The position numbers were made by a program, and so were the translations under genes. A DNA stretch of 64,000 nt, from contig JAACPJ010000003.1 in assembly GCA_009995455.1 (NCBI GenBank), positions 62,001 through 126,000 of the forward strand, given 5' to 3'. Below the pieces are notes generated by a model that saw only the letters and a program-made list of their open reading frames with translations, made no database searches and was not told the DNA's origin. Shown piece by piece: positions 38,368-48,800 of the stretch; the stretch's first letter is position 1, and each line of letters starts with the position of its first letter. The stretch comes from a bacterium. Lineage in GTDB: Bacteria; Patescibacteriota; Gracilibacteria; UBA4473.

Positions 38368-40596
38368 ATGACACTTCATTTCTCGGAGCGTGATGCGCAA
38401 TTCCACGCAAATCAAAATTTGGCTATTGATGGAAACGGTGATAATAAATTAGATGGAGAAGCCCGGCTTATCCTTGAAGGGGCTGAAATAGGATGGGTAA
38501 AGGATATACTTAGTGACAATCCAAATCGATTAATACAGGGTGGTAAAAGTACCTTGGGGCAGGCCGGGGTTGATTCTTCCATTGATTTGTCGCAGGCCGT
38601 TATAGAAGGAAACGTTTTATCGGCTCCGGTGGAGCTTTTAAATTACTCTCCGCATCAATGGTTAAGGGTTGTACAACAAAATCCGCTAGAACTGGGCAAA
38701 ATTGGTATGCGCTCTGAGGATCATCTTCCCATGGGTAAAAGTGAAATAATAGACCTCATAAACCAAGGTTTTATTCAGTTACCTAAATATTATAAAAAAA
38801 ATCTTATATCAGAAACTGGAGAGGTGCCTTTAAAACTCGTCCCTGGCGTTGAATGGATTTTACCGCCTGAGTTAACTGATGATGAAATTTTGTCGATGAT
38901 TAAAAACGGTCGAATCGCTTTGCGTAAGCTGCAAGCGATTGCCCCGCGAAATCGAGTGAGTCAGATAGTTTCACCTGGCGAAACCTTTGTCGGGGGCATT
39001 CCCGTTTCAATGGTTGGGGTTACGGCTATGGTGGGTGATGCCGTGGGTGGGGTTTTGAAGCATTTAGAGGCGCGTCGGCTTGACGGTGACCGGACCACCG
39101 GAACTTTTGGCTATAAAGACCCGACAAAGTTAGTCCATGTCGAACTGGTTAATCAAGGCGATCAGGCGGTGACAAAATCAGAAGTAAGAGTGCCCCTGAC
39201 TTTTCACGAAAATGGTTCACCAAGCCCAGTTCAGAAAGTTTTTAAGGGCTGGACGCCCGATAAGCAAAAGCGAATCCATCGTGAGGGCATAGCTCTGTCA
39301 GATGTTTTAGATTTTTCAGATGAATCGTTTTGTCGAATGTTTGAAATTATAAGAGGCAAAACTCATTCGGTGGTAATTCGTAAAGGGGGCATGGTATCTG
39401 TGCCAGAGTCACAAACCTATGATTGGCAAAAGAAAGCGGAAGTTAAGGCTCTAAACGATAATGATTTATGTAGAACTAGTAATGGTTTTAAAAAATTACA
39501 ACAGGGCCTCGAGTCAACTCACGAGCAAGGGGCAATTTTAGTGACCAGGGCCTTGGGTTCAATTTCACATTTAGAACAGTTATATGAACAAGGGGTTCGA
39601 CATATTTTTTTCGAACGAATGAATATGGACCGTATAAGCCATGAAGAACCAGAGCAAGGCAGTGCAAGAGGTGATTTGTACTTAGATAGTGGAAAACACC
39701 TAAAAATGCTCGACCTAGAATATAAGGGAATGAAATTTTACTGGAGGCCGAAGCTCGCTAATGGAGATACTATGGCGATGCGAGAGTTTTATCGTGGGGC
39801 GTTTATTTTGCCCGATCAAGAAAATAAAGACTTGGTAGACCGGGTTAGTTTTAAGGGGGCTTCGATCGCCATGTTTGGGTCAAGTGTTGATGAAAGCGAA
39901 GAAAATCCACTTGAAGATGAAATATCAGACTTTGTTGGTCGTTTAGGGGTAACCTTTAATGGGCATTTGGGAATTATTCATGGTAACGGGCCAAGTGTAA
40001 TGGCTATGGCTGATAAAGCGGCCCGAAAACATGGTTTGTTAAGTATTGGTATGGGGATGGATTTTGAGCAAGTAGGAGAGATTCCAAACTACACACCACA
40101 GCAGTTAGTTTTTTTTAAAGACAATGAAATTGAGTATCGCCAAACCTGTTTTGAGCGTTTACAAACTGTGCCTGTTTTTAACCTAGGCGGGAAAGGAACG
40201 TACTACGAGTTAATTTTATCGTTTCTTAAAACCGGTCTAAAAAGCAGTTTGCCGGTGCCCATTGTGTTGGTAGATCCCACAGGAACCAGCTTTTGGCAGC
40301 CTACGATTGGGCAAGTTGAAAATATGGCTCAAAATCAGATTGGGAGCTATAGCTTTGCCCGACCGTTAACTCAAAAATGGACGACTGAAATTTTTAAACC
40401 CGTTAAAAATTATGATGAAGCGGCTGGGGTTATTGAATCTTTTTATAAAGATCCCGAAGCTTTTTGGCAGCAGATTGGTATTTCGGAAGCAGAGCTTATG
40501 GTCGCTTTTAAAAATCAACTAGATCTTTATAAAAGTGTAAACCAAGGGATTCCTGATTTTTTATTTCCAGCTTTTAAAAAAAGGGGATTAATTTAA
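38368..40596 (+). CDS. Protein of unknown function with C-terminal LOG-like (lysine-decarboxylase-like) domain (742 aa)
   Basis: ASIAMFGSSVDE ... GIIHGNGPSVMAMADKAARKHG ... FNLGGKGTYYELILSFL resembles the LOG GGxGTxxE pattern; about 480 aa N-terminal region unrecognised. Confidence 0.65.
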   Translation: MTLHFSERDAQFHANQNLAIDGNGDNKLDGEARLILEGAEIGWVKDILSDNPNRLIQGGKSTLGQAGVDSSIDLSQAVIEGNVLSAPVELLNYSPHQWLRVVQQNPLELGKIGMRSEDHLPMGKSEIIDLINQGFIQLPKYYKKNLISETGEVPLKLVPGVEWILPPELTDDEILSMIKNGRIALRKLQAIAPRNRVSQIVSPGETFVGGIPVSMVGVTAMVGDAVGGVLKHLEARRLDGDRTTGTFGYKDPTKLVHVELVNQGDQAVTKSEVRVPLTFHENGSPSPVQKVFKGWTPDKQKRIHREGIALSDVLDFSDESFCRMFEIIRGKTHSVVIRKGGMVSVPESQTYDWQKKAEVKALNDNDLCRTSNGFKKLQQGLESTHEQGAILVTRALGSISHLEQLYEQGVRHIFFERMNMDRISHEEPEQGSARGDLYLDSGKHLKMLDLEYKGMKFYWRPKLANGDTMAMREFYRGAFILPDQENKDLVDRVSFKGASIAMFGSSVDESEENPLEDEISDFVGRLGVTFNGHLGIIHGNGPSVMAMADKAARKHGLLSIGMGMDFEQVGEIPNYTPQQLVFFKDNEIEYRQTCFERLQTVPVFNLGGKGTYYELILSFLKTGLKSSLPVPIVLVDPTGTSFWQPTIGQVENMAQNQIGSYSFARPLTQKWTTEIFKPVKNYDEAAGVIESFYKDPEAFWQQIGISEAELMVAFKNQLDLYKSVNQGIPDFLFPAFKKRGLI

Positions 40597-40656
40597 AGAC
40601 TTTGCCAAATCAAATTTTTGGTTTAGCCTGTGATTCGAATTTTCCAAAAATAATCC

Positions 40657-43002
40657 ATGAGCAAGAACTTAGTAATAGTTGAGTCCCCAGCGAAAGCGAA
40701 AACCATTGAAAAGTATTTAGGAAAAGACTTTACGGTGAAATCGTCATTTGGACATGTGCGAGATTTGCCAAAAAAAAATATGAATATCGATATTGAAGGT
40801 GGCACTTTTATGCCCACCTATGAAGTATCACCTGATAAGACGAAAGTGATTAATGAACTAAAAAGAGAAGCTAAAGGCAAAGAAGTTTGGCTGGCAGCGG
40901 ATCACGATCGTGAAGGAGAAGCGATTGCTTGGCATGTTTGTACGGCTCTTGGTTTAGATACGAAAAAGACGAAACGAATTACGTTTTCTGAAATTACTAA
41001 AACTGGCATCATGTCGGCCATGGAAAAACCGACGGTCATTAACCAACCGTTAGTAGACGCCCAACAAGCGCGTCGTGTTCTTGATAGACTGGTGGGGTAT
41101 GAACTTTCACCGGTTTTATGGAAAAAAATTAAAGCCGGACTTTCAGCCGGTAGAGTGCAATCTGTAGCGGTTCGAGTGATTGTTGAGCGTGAACGAGCGA
41201 TTCGAGACTTTGAAGCGAGTTCTGTTTTTAAAGTAACGGCGGAATTTGATTTAGGTGATAACAAAATTTTAAAAGCGGAATGCAGTCAGAAATTTGAAGA
41301 ATATGAAGCCGCTAAAGGTTTTGTAAAAGCCTTAATTGGGGCTGATTTTAAAGTTGATTCAATTGTGGCTAAGCCCAGTAAAAAGTCGCCTTCAGCCCCT
41401 TTTACTACTTCAACCCTGCAGCAAGAAGCTTCACGAAAACTCAGCTTTTCGGTGAAACAAACGATGATGGTGGCGCAACGATTATACGAAGCGGGGAAAA
41501 TTACTTATATGAGAACCGATTCGGTGAATTTGTCAGACCAAGCTTTGACGCAAGCGGCGCAAATGATTGAAAAAGAGTACGGTAAAGAATACGTCGAAAC
41601 TAGAAAATTTAAGACCAAAAACTCAAGTGCGCAAGAAGCGCATGAAGCCATTCGGCCAACGGATTTAACCGAGGCGAGTGTTGCTGGAGAACGAAACGAA
41701 CAACGTTTGTATGATCTTATTTGGAAGCGAACGGTCGCTTCTCAAATGGCTGAAGCCAAGCTTGAAAAAACAACCGCAACGATTTCGGTTTCTACCCGAG
41801 AAGAAACTTTTCAGGCTCAAGGAGAAGTGTTGCAGTTTGATGGTTTCCTCAAGTTATACCTTGAAAGTAAAGACGATGAAGAGGATGAAGATACATCTGG
41901 CGTATTGCCGCCTATTAATGAAGGGCAAATTTTGGCGATGAAAGAAACGGTGGCTAAAGAAACTTACGCGCGTCCAAAACCAAGATTTACCGAGGCCAGC
42001 TTGGTAAAAGCTCTAGAGGAGATGGGAATTGGTCGTCCGTCTACTTATGCTCCGACGATTTCAACCATTCAAGACCGCGGTTATATTGAAAGAAAAGATA
42101 AACCAGCCGAACAACGACAAGCGCGAATTATTACTCTGACCGATAAAATTGAAGAAACGAGTATTTCAGAGAATTTTGGGGCGGAAAAATCAAAACTATT
42201 CCCAACTGACATTGGAAAAGTAGTAAACGACTTTTTAGTGAATCATTTTGGCGACATTGTTGATTTTCAATTTACGGCCAAAGTAGAAGAGGAATTCGAT
42301 GCTATTGCGGAAGGTAAAAAAGACTGGAACGCGATGATTAAAAGCTTTTATGGAGGGTTTCATGATACGGTTGAAGCCGCTGGCGGCATTAGCCGAGAAG
42401 AAGCTTCTTCACAACGTGAACTGGGGAAAGACCCTAAAACAGGGAAACCGGTGATTGCGCGAGTGGGAAGATTTGGACCAATGGTGCAAATTGGGGTGGC
42501 TGAAGACGAAGAAAAGCCGGCTTTTGCTTCTATTCCAGAAGGCGTAAGTGTGGAAGAAGTCACGCTTGAAGAAGCGTTAAGGATGTTTGAGTTTCCACGT
42601 AATCTTGGAAAAATTGATGGTGAAGACGTACTGGTTAACACAGGACGATTTGGACCTTACGTGAAGTGTGGCAAAACCAATGCTTCACTTAAAAAAGCCA
42701 CTATGGACGAAGACGGAAATGAAATTCCAGGCGATGATCCACATGGAGTTGATTTGGCCAGAGCAAAAGAACTCATTTTAGAAAAACGAGAAATCGACAA
42801 AAATAAATTTATTGGTGATTGGCCAGAAAAAGAAATCCAATTATTGCGAGGCCCATACGGAATTTATATTAAGCATGGGAAAGCGAACGTTCGAATTCCA
42901 AAAGACGTTGAAAACCCAGAAAAATTAATGCTGGAAGAAATTGAAAAAATTATCGCTGAAGCTCCGAAAAGCAAAGGACGACGGTTTACGAAAAAGAAGT
43001 AA
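40657..43002 (+). CDS. topA: DNA topoisomerase I
   Basis: NLVIVESPAKAKTIEKYLG, AADHDREGEAIAWH, ITYMRTDSVNLSDQA, GIGRPSTYAPTISTIQDRGYI. Confidence 0.97.
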   Translation: MSKNLVIVESPAKAKTIEKYLGKDFTVKSSFGHVRDLPKKNMNIDIEGGTFMPTYEVSPDKTKVINELKREAKGKEVWLAADHDREGEAIAWHVCTALGLDTKKTKRITFSEITKTGIMSAMEKPTVINQPLVDAQQARRVLDRLVGYELSPVLWKKIKAGLSAGRVQSVAVRVIVERERAIRDFEASSVFKVTAEFDLGDNKILKAECSQKFEEYEAAKGFVKALIGADFKVDSIVAKPSKKSPSAPFTTSTLQQEASRKLSFSVKQTMMVAQRLYEAGKITYMRTDSVNLSDQALTQAAQMIEKEYGKEYVETRKFKTKNSSAQEAHEAIRPTDLTEASVAGERNEQRLYDLIWKRTVASQMAEAKLEKTTATISVSTREETFQAQGEVLQFDGFLKLYLESKDDEEDEDTSGVLPPINEGQILAMKETVAKETYARPKPRFTEASLVKALEEMGIGRPSTYAPTISTIQDRGYIERKDKPAEQRQARIITLTDKIEETSISENFGAEKSKLFPTDIGKVVNDFLVNHFGDIVDFQFTAKVEEEFDAIAEGKKDWNAMIKSFYGGFHDTVEAAGGISREEASSQRELGKDPKTGKPVIARVGRFGPMVQIGVAEDEEKPAFASIPEGVSVEEVTLEEALRMFEFPRNLGKIDGEDVLVNTGRFGPYVKCGKTNASLKKATMDEDGNEIPGDDPHGVDLARAKELILEKREIDKNKFIGDWPEKEIQLLRGPYGIYIKHGKANVRIPKDVENPEKLMLEEIEKIIAEAPKSKGRRFTKKK

Positions 43003-43538
43003 TGATTGAATCGATTCTAGATTTCTGGTTTGAAACCTTAGAACCCGAGCAGTGGTTTGCAAAAGACGATCAACTTGATCAGCAGATTAAAGAAATGTTC
43101 GAGCCAACTTACTACAAAATAGTAGCGGGTGATTGTGAAGATTGGGAACACACGCCTCACGGCAGTTTGGCGATGATTATTGTCTTAGACCAATTCTCTC
43201 GAAATATGTTCCGAGATAATCCGCAAGCCTTTGCGGAAGATAAAAAGGCTTTAAGTGTATCTAAAAACGCGATTGAGAAAGGCTTTGATATGGCCTTGGA
43301 CACAGAAAAGAGAAGATTTTTGTATATGCCGTATATGCACAGCGAAGACAAAAGCGTCCATGAAGTTGCCGTAAAGTTATTTACGGATCTCGGCAATGCT
43401 CAAACTTTGGAATATGAATTAAAACACAAAGCGATCATTGATCGATTTGGACGTTATCCGCACCGAAATAAAATTTTGGGTCGAACTTCGACGGCCGAAG
43501 AATTAGAATTTTTAGAACAGCCTAATAGCTCTTTTTAA
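43002..43538 (+). CDS. DUF924 family protein
   Basis: ILDFWFE..PEQWFAKDDQLDQQIKEMF..GSLAMIIVLDQFSRNMFRD; overlapping TAATG start with topA. Confidence 0.82.
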   Translation: MIESILDFWFETLEPEQWFAKDDQLDQQIKEMFEPTYYKIVAGDCEDWEHTPHGSLAMIIVLDQFSRNMFRDNPQAFAEDKKALSVSKNAIEKGFDMALDTEKRRFLYMPYMHSEDKSVHEVAVKLFTDLGNAQTLEYELKHKAIIDRFGRYPHRNKILGRTSTAEELEFLEQPNSSF

Positions 43539-43544
43539 AAGAAT

Positions 43545-44264
43545 TTATTGAAATTGAATTTGTTTAAGCGAACTAATAACGCTCACTCGCTCGGCGTTAC
43601 TGGCCACGAATTGCTGTAAGTTTCCGCTTATTTCAACTTTACCTCGATGTACCAGCAAAACTCGGCCAATATTGGCGCCAACAGCGCTAGTTATGCCCGC
43701 TAAAGAGTCTTCAATTGTTACGCACTGTTCTGCTGGATGATTTAAGGTTTGACTCGCGACTCTATATGAACTTGGGTCTGGTTTTTTGGCGGTAACTTGT
43801 GGGTTATCATAACCAATAACGGTCCCAAAGTTTGATTCCCACTTTAAAGTTTTAAGCGCTAATTTAAGTCGATTGGTCGGGTTCGAACTCACTAAGGCCG
43901 CTCTTTCTGGATTTAACTGCTGTACTAATCCAGGCGAACCTGGGAAAAATTTTAAGTTTTCAGCACTGCCATATAATTCTGTTTGCTGACCATTCCAATG
44001 GGCTAAATAGATTTCTAAAAAGGCTTGTCGACTTTTTCTCGAGGCTTCATTTTCTGCGGCCTCAACCCATTTAATCATTGGGTCAGTCGTACTTTCACCT
44101 GATACATGACTTTCTACATTTGGATAAATAAGCTCTGTTTGTGCTTGAGCGAGATCTACGCCTTCGTGGAAAAGCTGCCCTTTAGCGGCTTCTGTCTCCA
44201 CTAAGGTGCCGTCAAAATCAGATAACACAGCTTGATCACTATTAATTGTAACGGTTTGATTCAT
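43545..44264 (-). CDS. HAD-superfamily phosphatase
   Basis: AVLSDFDGTLVETE, FFPGSPGLVQQL, KKPDPSSYRVA, VTIEDSLAGITSA. Confidence 0.82.
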   Translation of the reverse strand: MNQTVTINSDQAVLSDFDGTLVETEAAKGQLFHEGVDLAQAQTELIYPNVESHVSGESTTDPMIKWVEAAENEASRKSRQAFLEIYLAHWNGQQTELYGSAENLKFFPGSPGLVQQLNPERAALVSSNPTNRLKLALKTLKWESNFGTVIGYDNPQVTAKKPDPSSYRVASQTLNHPAEQCVTIEDSLAGITSAVGANIGRVLLVHRGKVEISGNLQQFVASNAERVSVISSLKQIQFQ

Positions 44265-44270
44265 AACATT

Positions 44271-44298
44271 GGTATAACAAATAAAATACATAAATCAA
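44271..44298 (-). promoter_or_regulatory. Promoter of HAD phosphatase; predicts leaderless transcript
   Basis: Minus strand TTGATT-16-TATACC, 6 nt before ATG. Confidence 0.55.
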
Positions 44299-44344
44299 TA
44301 TTTATTGATATTAGCAACCATTAATATTGTCACAGTTTTAATCT

Positions 44345-44373
44345 TTGCATCGTATAAAAAATTAGTTCATAAT
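44345..44373 (+). promoter_or_regulatory. Promoter; predicts leaderless transcript
   Basis: TTGCAT-17-CATAAT, 8 nt before ATG at 44382. Confidence 0.55.
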
Positions 44374-44381
44374 TTTGTTTG

Positions 44382-44885
44382 ATGAAATTTTTATTGCTGC
44401 TGGGTTTAGGTTTTACGTCTGTAGCGCAAGCTAGTTTGCTGTCATCACAGCTGAATTACAATCAATACGGAGATTGGAGAAATAATGATCAGCTTTATTT
44501 CTCAACCTTCAATAATGGCGAACAGTGGAAGCCTTGGAAAAATGACAGATATACCGTTGATCCTCTGACCTTAGTGGATCAGATAAATTTGTGTTTTGCC
44601 TATGGCGGTGGTTGGAATCACTATTATAACGATTGCGTGATTGAGGACGAAGACCAACTTTTAGATTACGTTGAAGCCGTGGAAGACGCCGAACGTTTTG
44701 GATTTCATTTTAGTGCACCGGCTTATAACATTGAAACAGAAGAAAATTTTGAGGACATTGATCCGGCAGATTTAGACTGGGATAACTACGTTAATTGGTC
44801 ACCAGAAAAACAGCTTTATTTTTCCACCCTTGATCAGCAAGAAGAAAATGGGGTGATTATTCCGTGGAAGCTAAATAAATATTAA
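44382..44885 (+). CDS. Secreted acidic/Tyr-rich protein of unknown function
   Basis: Signal peptide MKFLLLLGLGFTSVAQA; acidic Trp/Tyr-rich mature region; internal LYFSTFNNGEQWKPWKND / LYFSTLDQQEENGVIIPWKLN duplication. Confidence 0.6.
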   Translation: MKFLLLLGLGFTSVAQASLLSSQLNYNQYGDWRNNDQLYFSTFNNGEQWKPWKNDRYTVDPLTLVDQINLCFAYGGGWNHYYNDCVIEDEDQLLDYVEAVEDAERFGFHFSAPAYNIETEENFEDIDPADLDWDNYVNWSPEKQLYFSTLDQQEENGVIIPWKLNKY

Positions 44886-44898
44886 TCGGCCTCGTAAG

Positions 44899-44927
44899 TT
44901 GTAGAAGGCTAGGGCTTCTGATATAAA
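44899..44927 (+). promoter_or_regulatory. Promoter; predicts leaderless transcript
   Basis: TTGTAG-17-TATAAA, 7 nt before ATG at 44935. Confidence 0.6.
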
Positions 44928-44934
44928 GTTACTA

Positions 44935-45594
44935 ATGATGCGAATGCTAAAGATAATTTTGAAATTAGCGCCTTTTGTTATTGGACTAGCGCATATTTCT
45001 AACGAACTTGAAACGAAGAAAAAGAAAAAATTTTCAGTCGGCCGTTCTTTAATTCTGCTAATGGCTTTGAGCGCTCTTATTTTAGTCTCTACGATGATTA
45101 ATGTGCGTTTGCACTACAATGATGCCTTTACTGGTAAAATTGATGGCTGTGCCGTAATTTTTGGGGCAGCCGTTTGGAAAGGGGATCAACCTTCAAATGC
45201 TTTAAATGATAGAACTCAAGCCGCCATTGACCTTTATCAAAACGCATCTGTTAATTGTTTAGTTTTTTCCGGTGGAGAGTCTAAGTACGGAGCTCATGAA
45301 GTAGCGGTTATGGAACGTTTAGCTTTAGAAGCTGGTGTACCTGAATCGGTTATGGAATATGATTATGATGGAAATAATACTTTAGCGACTATTTTGAACC
45401 TTCCCAAAGAAAGAGCTTATGTTTTAGTTTCAAATGACTTTCATATGGCTCGAATTGGCTTAATGGCAAAGCGAACTGGCATAGAAGAATTTTATCTGCA
45501 TGCAGCTCCATATGAATATGGAAGATACACTAAAAACCTCAATTATTACTGGCGAGAAGTGGCTGGAACTTTAGTCGTCTGGTTTGGGTTGTGA
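44935..45594 (+). CDS. SanA/YdcF-like DUF218 membrane protein
   Basis: CAVIFGAAVWKGDQPSNALNDRTQAAIDLYQ, LVFSGG, YVLVSNDFHMARIGLMAK. Confidence 0.78.
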   Translation: MMRMLKIILKLAPFVIGLAHISNELETKKKKKFSVGRSLILLMALSALILVSTMINVRLHYNDAFTGKIDGCAVIFGAAVWKGDQPSNALNDRTQAAIDLYQNASVNCLVFSGGESKYGAHEVAVMERLALEAGVPESVMEYDYDGNNTLATILNLPKERAYVLVSNDFHMARIGLMAKRTGIEEFYLHAAPYEYGRYTKNLNYYWREVAGTLVVWFGL

Positions 45595-45628
45595 TTTTTA
45601 GCGAACCTTTTAAACTGGTTCGCGGTGC

Positions 45629-45704
45629 GGGCCGGTAGCTCAGTGGTTAGAGCAGGGCGCTCATAACGCTTTGGTGGCTGGTTCAATTCCAGCTCGGCCC
45701 ACCA
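45629..45704 (+). tRNA. tRNA with CAT anticodon; likely tRNA-Ile2 (lysidine-type) or elongator tRNA-Met
   Basis: Cloverleaf: GGGCCGG/TCGGCCC acceptor, GCTC..GAGC D-arm, GGGCG-CTCATAA-CGCTT anticodon arm, GCTGG-TTCAATT-CCAGC T-arm, encoded ACCA. From memory, close in D/T arms to E. coli minor tRNA-Ile. Confidence 0.93.
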
Positions 45705-45824
45705 CTTTTTTAATATTTTAAAGCCTTAATATTGAATATTATTCTGTTTTTTTGACCTATTTTTTTATTATTCATGAATTCCATTTATCTGGTACACTTG
45801 GCGTCGAAGTATTTTTACCTATAT

Positions 45825-48800
45825 ATGCGATCTTTTTTTCCCTCGTTTTTGACCATCAGTAGGAAATTTTTTTTATTGGGATTAATGTCGGTTGTGCTGG
45901 TGCCAATGGCTCAGGCTACTTCAGAGGTGGGAACCTATGATACCACGCATTTAATTCCACCGATTTATGCCCGAGATCTGCTTTCATCGACCTCAGATGT
46001 TCAGAATCATTACCTCTATCTTTCTACTAACGAAACAACGGCTTTTGATGTCACCATCCAAAATGCGGATGGTTTCAATAGTTTGCCTGGTGGGATTTCG
46101 CAGACGGTTTCAATTTCTAAAACGTCACCGCAGTTGATCACGCTAAGTGCGGCTCCATACGGAGCGACTGCTTATGGAGCCTTGGGGATTGTGGCAGATG
46201 TGGGACTCAATGTGGTGAACTCAACCGATGGTCTAATACTGACGGCCCCAAACCGGTTTTATGCTAACATTCGGCACCTGAGTGGTTCACAAGGAACTTC
46301 TTTGACGGCTAAGGGGCAGACCGCTTTTGGGAAACGATTCCGTTCAGGTCATTTGCATACAAATGCAACCGATGTTCCTGAAGTGAAGTCTCACTTTATA
46401 TCGCTAATGGCGGTTGAGGATGGCACAACGGTGAGTTTTGGTGACATTACGCCTGGTTTAACTTTTGTGGGAGGGAGCACGTCCCCAGGGCCAGTGATAC
46501 TAGATAAGTATGAGTCCTATACAATTGGTGTACGGCTCGATCAATATAACAATACGGTTGGAACCGCGGAAAATGATTTAAATGGGACGCTGGTGACTTC
46601 CGATAAACCAATTGTGATGAATTCCGGTTCATTTTTAGCTGGGGCACAAGGCGGTGGACGAGATATTGGTACGGATCAGATCCTTTCCACTGGATTTTTG
46701 GGGACAAAATTTATTGTGGTTGAGGGGGCGGGGGGAGCGGCCGCGGATGTTTTGGAAACCCCGATTGTAATTGCTGAATATGACAATACCGAGATTTTTC
46801 TCCGAGGTTCGGCTACACCTTATGATTTAGGGGGAGGAAACACGGTTTTAAACGCTGGAGAATATGCGATTATTCCGGGAACGGAGTACCCAGCTGAAGG
46901 GGTGATGTTTATTCGTACAAGCCAGCCAGCTTATCTCTATCAAAGCACGAGTTCCAATAGCTCCAATGGAAACGGGATGAATTATGTAGCGCCAATTTTT
47001 GACAATCTTGAGACTCAACCAGTCTTGATTCCAGCAGTAGACCAACTAGGGACGCCAACTATTTCAGTGATTGCCCCAGCCACCGCCACTATTACCCTTA
47101 ATGGAGTTGTGATGACGGGGGCGACGGCCGTACCTGGGATTTCAGAGTTTGTATTGTACACCGATACCGATGAGACGGGGGATGTTGAGATTACGGGGAC
47201 GGAGCCGTTTTTAGTGACTACTTCTAGTAATTCTGGAAACCGTGGTGCGGCGGGTTACTTTGTTGGTTTTCCTAATTCCTATGCCATTCAAGACCAATCT
47301 TCGACGCCACCAGGGCTACCAGTGACAATTGATGTTCAACTCAATGATGTTCCAGGAGTTTTTGTTTTTACGGTAACAAGTGTCACTCAGCCCGCGAATG
47401 GGGCGGTTGTTTTGAATGGAAACGGGACGGTGACTTATACTCCAGTAGATTCGGCGTTTACAGGGGTGGATACTTTTACTTATACGATTGATAACGGGAG
47501 TGGTCTTACTGACTCGGCCATCGTTACCGTTTCGATTGATTCCGATAGTGATGGGATTGGAAATACGACGGATCTTGATAGTGATAATGATGGGATCCCC
47601 GATTCAATTGAAGGTGTAGGGGACACAGATGGCGATTTGATTCCAGATAATCTTGATCTTGATAGTGATAACGATGGAATTTATGATGTAGAGGAAGCGC
47701 GTCACGGAGCCATTGATGCGAACAATGATGGACGTGTGGATGGGTTTACCGGAGATAATGGTCTTTTGGATTCACTCGAAACGGTAGCGGAATCAAATAT
47801 CTTGAACTACACCGTTGATAATTTTGATAGTGATGGAGTGGCCAATTACCTGGACCTTGATAGTGATAATGACGGTCTGCCAGATAACATTGAGGCTCAA
47901 GATGGGGTCAATTATATCGAGCCAGGGCTGGTCTATGATCTCAATGGAGTAGACACGGTTTATCCGACAGGGTTGCGACCTTACAATACTACGGGCACTG
48001 GAAATCCTGATTACTTGAATACGGATTCAGATCAAGACGGTGATAGTGATACTTTAGAGTCGGGTTTGACTTTGTCGGGGGTGCCAGGGGCGAATGGTTT
48101 GGACAGTAATTATGAAACGGATGATGATTACACCGATCCCAATGGGACCATAGGGGATCCAAGTACTTTTCCTGATAGTGATGCCGATGGAATACCAGAT
48201 TATCAAGATAATAATCTGCCTTCGACTGATCTTGCCATAGATGGTGGCAATACCGACACCGTCGATGAAAATGTCGTGATCGGAACCGTCGTGGGGGCTT
48301 TGGCGACGACTGATCCAGATCTAGGGGATACCTTCACTTATAGTTTGACTTGTGCCCCAGCGGGAGCTGATGATGCTATTTTTAGAGTTAATGGGACAAA
48401 TTTAGAAACCAATGCTTTGTTGGACTACGAAAATCCTACAGACGCGAATTTCGATCGCGTTTACGAAGTCTGTATCATTTCCAATGACGGCTATCATGAT
48501 TATCAGGAAACCATCACGATCACGCTTAGCGATCTAGATGAAATTGCTCCGGCACCACCGGTGATAACGACTCCGATCGAAGGGGATGATGTGGTAGATG
48601 AGACCGAACATAATTCGGTTTTGGTCGAAGGAACGGCCGAAGCCAATAGTACGGTCGAAGTTACCTTTAGTGATGGAGTGAATCCAGATGTGATTGTGAC
48701 GGTTGTGACGAATGGAGGTGGCAATTGGACGCTCTTAGGGAATGAAGCGGATATCTCACTTTTGAGTGAAGGGAATATAACGGTTACAGCTACCTCTATG

